Shown: piece by piece, positions 6,396 to 8,129 of the stretch | Layout: the number at the start of each line of letters is the position of its first letter | Numbering within the stretch: the stretch's first letter is position 1 | DNA from: Terriglobus sp. | GTDB taxonomy: Bacteria; Acidobacteriota; Terriglobia; Terriglobales; Acidobacteriaceae | Length of the DNA stretch: 8,129 nucleotides | Assembly: GCA_023265355.1 (NCBI GenBank) | Contig: JAHFTZ010000081.1 | Location: forward strand, 1 to 8,129 | Reading direction: 5' to 3' | Notes under the pieces: model-generated | The model's database searches: none | Seen by the model: only the letters and a program-made list of their open reading frames with translations | Told to the model about the DNA's origin: nothing | Translations under genes and position numbers: made by a program

Positions 6396-7664
6396 TTGAA
6401 ACAGACGTTCTGGAAACGCTGGCGCATTACGATCATGCTCGTCTTCGCCGCGCTTGGCCCCGGCTTCATCACGGCCAACGTCGACAACGACGCGGGCGGC
6501 ATCCTTACCTACTCCCAGGCAGGCGCGCAGTATGGCTACTCGCTCCTCTGGACCATGCTCCCCATTACGCTCGCCCTCATAGTGGTGCAGGAGATGTGCG
6601 CGCGTATGGGCGCGGTCACGGGCAAAGGCCTCTCTGACCTCATCCGCGAAGAGTTTGGCCTTCGCCTGACCTTTATCGTGATGCTCCTGCTCATCTTCGT
6701 GAACTTCGGCAACGTGATGGCGGAGTTCTCCGGCATCGCAGGTTCGCTGCAGCTCTTTCATCTCACGAAGTACATCAGCGTGCCGGTCTGCGCCTTCCTT
6801 GTCTGGGCTCTCGTCGTTAAAGGCGATTACAAGGTTGTCGAAAAGATCTTCCTCTTTGCCTCGGTCGTTTATCTGGCCTATATCGTCGCTGGTGTGCTCG
6901 GACGTCCCGACTGGCACGAGGCCATTGTTCAGACCATCAAGCTGCCTCCGCGCAGCGCCTGGAGCGATCAGGAATATCTCTACATGACCATCGGCGTCAT
7001 CGGCACCACGATCACGCCGTGGATGCAGTTCTATCTGCAGTCCTCCATCGTGGAGAAGGGAATCACCGTCCGTCAGTACAAGGCTTCGCGTCTCGATGTG
7101 ATCATCGGTTCCATCTTCACAGACATCGTCGCCTGGTTCATCGTGGTCGTCTGCGCAGCCACCCTCTTCACCCACGGAATGCGAAGAATCGATCAAGTTG
7201 CGGATGCCGCAGAAGCCATGCGGCCTATCGCTGGCGACTACGCCTTCATCCTCTTCGCCGCAGGGCTCTTCAACGCCTCACTCTTCGCGGCGAGCATCCT
7301 TCCGCTCTCCACGGCCTACACCGTCTGCGAAGGCATGGGCTTCGAGAGTGGCCTGGACAAGACCTGGAAGCAGGCCCCGTTCTTCTACTGGTTCTATACG
7401 CTGCTCATCGTGACGGGAGCATCGGTCGTCCTTATCCCGAACTTCCCGCTGGTGCGCATCACGATCCTTTCGCAGGTGCTCAACGGCCTGCTCCTCCCCG
7501 TGATCATGTATTTCATGCTCCGTCTCATCAACAAACGCGAACTGATGGGCGATTACGTGAACTCCATCTGGTTCAACGGGATCGCATGGGCCACCGCCCT
7601 CATCGTGACAGTGCTGTCTCTCGTGCTCGTATGGCGCGGCGTCGTGCAGGCCCTCCAGCACTAG
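6396..7664 (+). CDS. SLC11/Nramp-superfamily divalent metal transporter, NRMT-like (probable Mg2+)
   Basis: Encodes 422 residues with about 11 hydrophobic helices (roughly 11-28, 45-67, 92-115, 128-142, 149-168, 195-217, 236-258, 281-308, 334-353, 356-376, 390-413), the SLC11 count. TM1 aligns without gaps to E. coli MntH: GPGFITA...QAGAQYGYSLLW matches GPAFIAA...QAGASFGYQLLW. In that alignment the DPGN motif is D32-A-G-G35: the metal-binding Asp is kept and the Asn is Gly. In TM6 the IMPH motif is I-T207-P-W209: the metal-binding Met is Thr and the His is Trp. Nramp Mn/Fe importers use the Met thioether to prefer transition metals; its loss is typical of Nramp-related magnesium transporters, so Mg2+ is the best guess. 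AEFSGIAGS (109-117) matches the MntH TM3 motif. It starts at TTG with a strong AGGAAGG site. It is probably co-transcribed with the MgtE-N/CBS gene. Confidence 0.88.
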   Translation: MKQTFWKRWRITIMLVFAALGPGFITANVDNDAGGILTYSQAGAQYGYSLLWTMLPITLALIVVQEMCARMGAVTGKGLSDLIREEFGLRLTFIVMLLLIFVNFGNVMAEFSGIAGSLQLFHLTKYISVPVCAFLVWALVVKGDYKVVEKIFLFASVVYLAYIVAGVLGRPDWHEAIVQTIKLPPRSAWSDQEYLYMTIGVIGTTITPWMQFYLQSSIVEKGITVRQYKASRLDVIIGSIFTDIVAWFIVVVCAATLFTHGMRRIDQVADAAEAMRPIAGDYAFILFAAGLFNASLFAASILPLSTAYTVCEGMGFESGLDKTWKQAPFFYWFYTLLIVTGASVVLIPNFPLVRITILSQVLNGLLLPVIMYFMLRLINKRELMGDYVNSIWFNGIAWATALIVTVLSLVLVWRGVVQALQH

Positions 7665-7672
7665 CAAGCTTC

Positions 7673-7717
7673 TGTGCACCATTCTTTTGCGGCCTTATCG
7701 CGAAAGGGTGGGGCGCA
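7673..7717 (+). repeat. Imperfect hairpin downstream of the transporter stop
   Basis: Arms 7673-7691 and 7699-7717 (19 nt each) flank a 7-nt loop. Fourteen positions are Watson-Crick pairs, four are T-G (G-U in the plus-strand RNA) and one is an A-G mismatch. The hairpin starts 8 nt after the transporter stop codon. In minus-strand RNA the four wobbles become A-C mismatches, so it should fold mainly in the transporter mRNA. No T tract follows, so a 3' end stabiliser is as likely as a terminator. Confidence 0.6.
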
Positions 7718-7751
7718 GAGCGCACAAACCAGATCATTAGGAAGCCAAAAA

Positions 7752-7788
7752 GGGTGCCCCATACATCGCGTTCTTTGCGATGTGTGGG
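7752..7788 (+). repeat. REP-like palindromic unit, copy 1
   Basis: The unit begins GGGTGCCCC and contains a 12-bp stem (7758-7769 with 7777-7788, one G-T wobble) around a 7-nt loop. It is nearly identical to the reverse complement of 7860-7895, so the pair forms a large inverted repeat with a 71-nt spacer. It resembles REP/BIME-type intergenic repeats; genome-wide copy number cannot be seen here. Confidence 0.7.
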
Positions 7789-7859
7789 TATTCGCGCGAA
7801 GGCGCGAACCGCTTCTAAATCTTTCCTTCATCTAAATCCAAAGAGGAATAAGCATCCCT

Positions 7860-7895
7860 CCCGCACATCGCAAAAGCGCGATGTACGGGGCACCC
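7860..7895 (-). repeat. REP-like palindromic unit, copy 2 (inverted)
   Basis: The opposite-orientation copy of the unit at 7752-7788, ending GGGGCACCC. Its internal 12-nt arms (7860-7871 with 7878-7889) differ from perfect pairing at one place, which is C-A on the plus strand but G-U on the minus strand. Each copy therefore folds best in the transcript of the gene on its own side. Confidence 0.7.
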
Positions 7896-7949
7896 AGATC
7901 TTCACCGCTTCTTTGTGTCCCGCGGCGAAGCGGAAGAATGCTTTTACCG

Positions 7950-8129
7950 TCAGGAGACCGAGATCTTCCCGTCCGCCAGGTCCTTAATCAACCCCAGATC
8001 CGCCGCCAGAAAATCCATATGCGGCAGCTTCTCAAAGCCCATCCAGCGCATCTCGTTGAAGATCCGGTTGTCCAGTTCCCCCGCAAACGAGCGCACCACG
8101 AAGAACTGCAGATCCACCGCTCCACCATT
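7950..8129 (-). CDS. Probable NUDIX hydrolase, C-terminal fragment (N-terminus off the right edge)
   Basis: The minus-strand frame runs from the window edge to a TGA at 7950-7952, giving the last 59 residues. Seen: VDLQFFVVRSFAGELDN (5-21), then IFNEMRWMGFEKLPHMDFLAADLGLIKDL (23-51). This is the pattern of the last strands and helix of MutT-like NUDIX domains: F/V-rich strand, acidic turn, E-x-R-W strand, a Leu-Pro-x-x-D-F segment and a terminal helix. Family role: hydrolysis of nucleoside-diphosphate-linked compounds, including oxidised dGTP. The diagnostic Nudix box would lie beyond the window, so neither activity nor substrate can be judged. It converges on the transporter gene across the repeat-bearing region. 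Confidence 0.55.
   Translation of the reverse strand, partial: NGGAVDLQFFVVRSFAGELDNRIFNEMRWMGFEKLPHMDFLAADLGLIKDLADGKISVS

Larger units (their letters stand above)
7665..7949. other. Non-coding convergent intergenic region with three palindromes
   Basis: These 285 nt separate the transporter (plus) from the NUDIX-like gene (minus). No reading frame here looks like a protein. The stretch holds a long G-U-rich hairpin (7673-7717), two inverted copies of a palindromic unit (7752-7788 and 7860-7895), a small hairpin TTCGCGC-GAAG-GCGCGAA (7791-7808), and an AT-richer spacer with TCTAAATC occurring twice. No classical T-tract terminator is evident for either gene. Confidence 0.75.

Noticed and set aside
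6228..7196. A 322-codon minus-strand frame over the transporter gene.
   Set aside because: Composition is His/Asp/Glu/Arg-rich, as expected from reading transmembrane codons antisense; no motif, and the plus-strand SLC11 gene fully explains the region.
7019..7987. A 322-codon plus-strand frame running from the transporter into the intergenic region.
   Set aside because: Frame-shifted reading of the transporter (His/Arg/Pro-rich), then through the palindromic repeats; no protein-like features.

Overview
The window looks like chromosomal DNA from a GC-rich soil bacterium, most likely Acidobacteriota of the Granulicella/Terriglobus/Edaphobacter type. This is an inference from protein style (oligopeptidase B, DUF4142, RsbW-type kinase with a DPLAPEN motif, SLC11-like transporter beside an MgtE-N/CBS protein) and from the palindromic GGGTGCCCC-type intergenic repeats; no rRNA or other marker gene is present. 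It is densely coding, with eight recognisable genes plus a truncated ninth at the right edge, no tRNA/rRNA, no CRISPR and no transposase.

Layout: (1) 1-1631, minus strand: the first 543 codons of an oligopeptidase B-like S9A peptidase, cut by the left edge just before the catalytic serine. (2) 1759-2409, plus: a secreted DUF4142 (ferritin-like fold) protein, closed by a strong 15-bp hairpin terminator. (3) 2500-4018, plus: a two-gene envelope operon, a TPM-domain protein with a glycine-rich tail followed by a LemA protein. It ends at a hairpin that can serve as a terminator for both strands. (4) 4078 to about 4922, minus: a partner-switching pair, an RsbW-like serine kinase followed by a STAS anti-sigma antagonist, with a plausible TTGACA promoter upstream. 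(5) 5046-7664, plus: a soluble PRC-barrel/MgtE-N/CBS protein and, 57 nt downstream, an SLC11 (Nramp-superfamily) transporter. (6) 7665-7949: a non-coding stretch with three hairpin-forming palindromes, two of which are inverted copies of one unit. (7) 7950-8129, minus: the C-terminal 59 residues of a probable NUDIX hydrolase.

The most interesting part is block 5. The transporter aligns without gaps to Nramp TM1, but the DPGN metal-binding motif reads DAGG and the MPH motif of TM6 reads TPW. These changes fit the Nramp-related magnesium transporter (NRMT) branch better than Mn/Fe importers. Its upstream partner carries the cytosolic Mg2+-sensing architecture of MgtE (N domain plus CBS pair) but has no membrane channel. 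Together they suggest a split magnesium system in which the MgtE-type sensor has been detached and paired with a different transporter fold. This is inference from domains and gene order, not demonstrated here.
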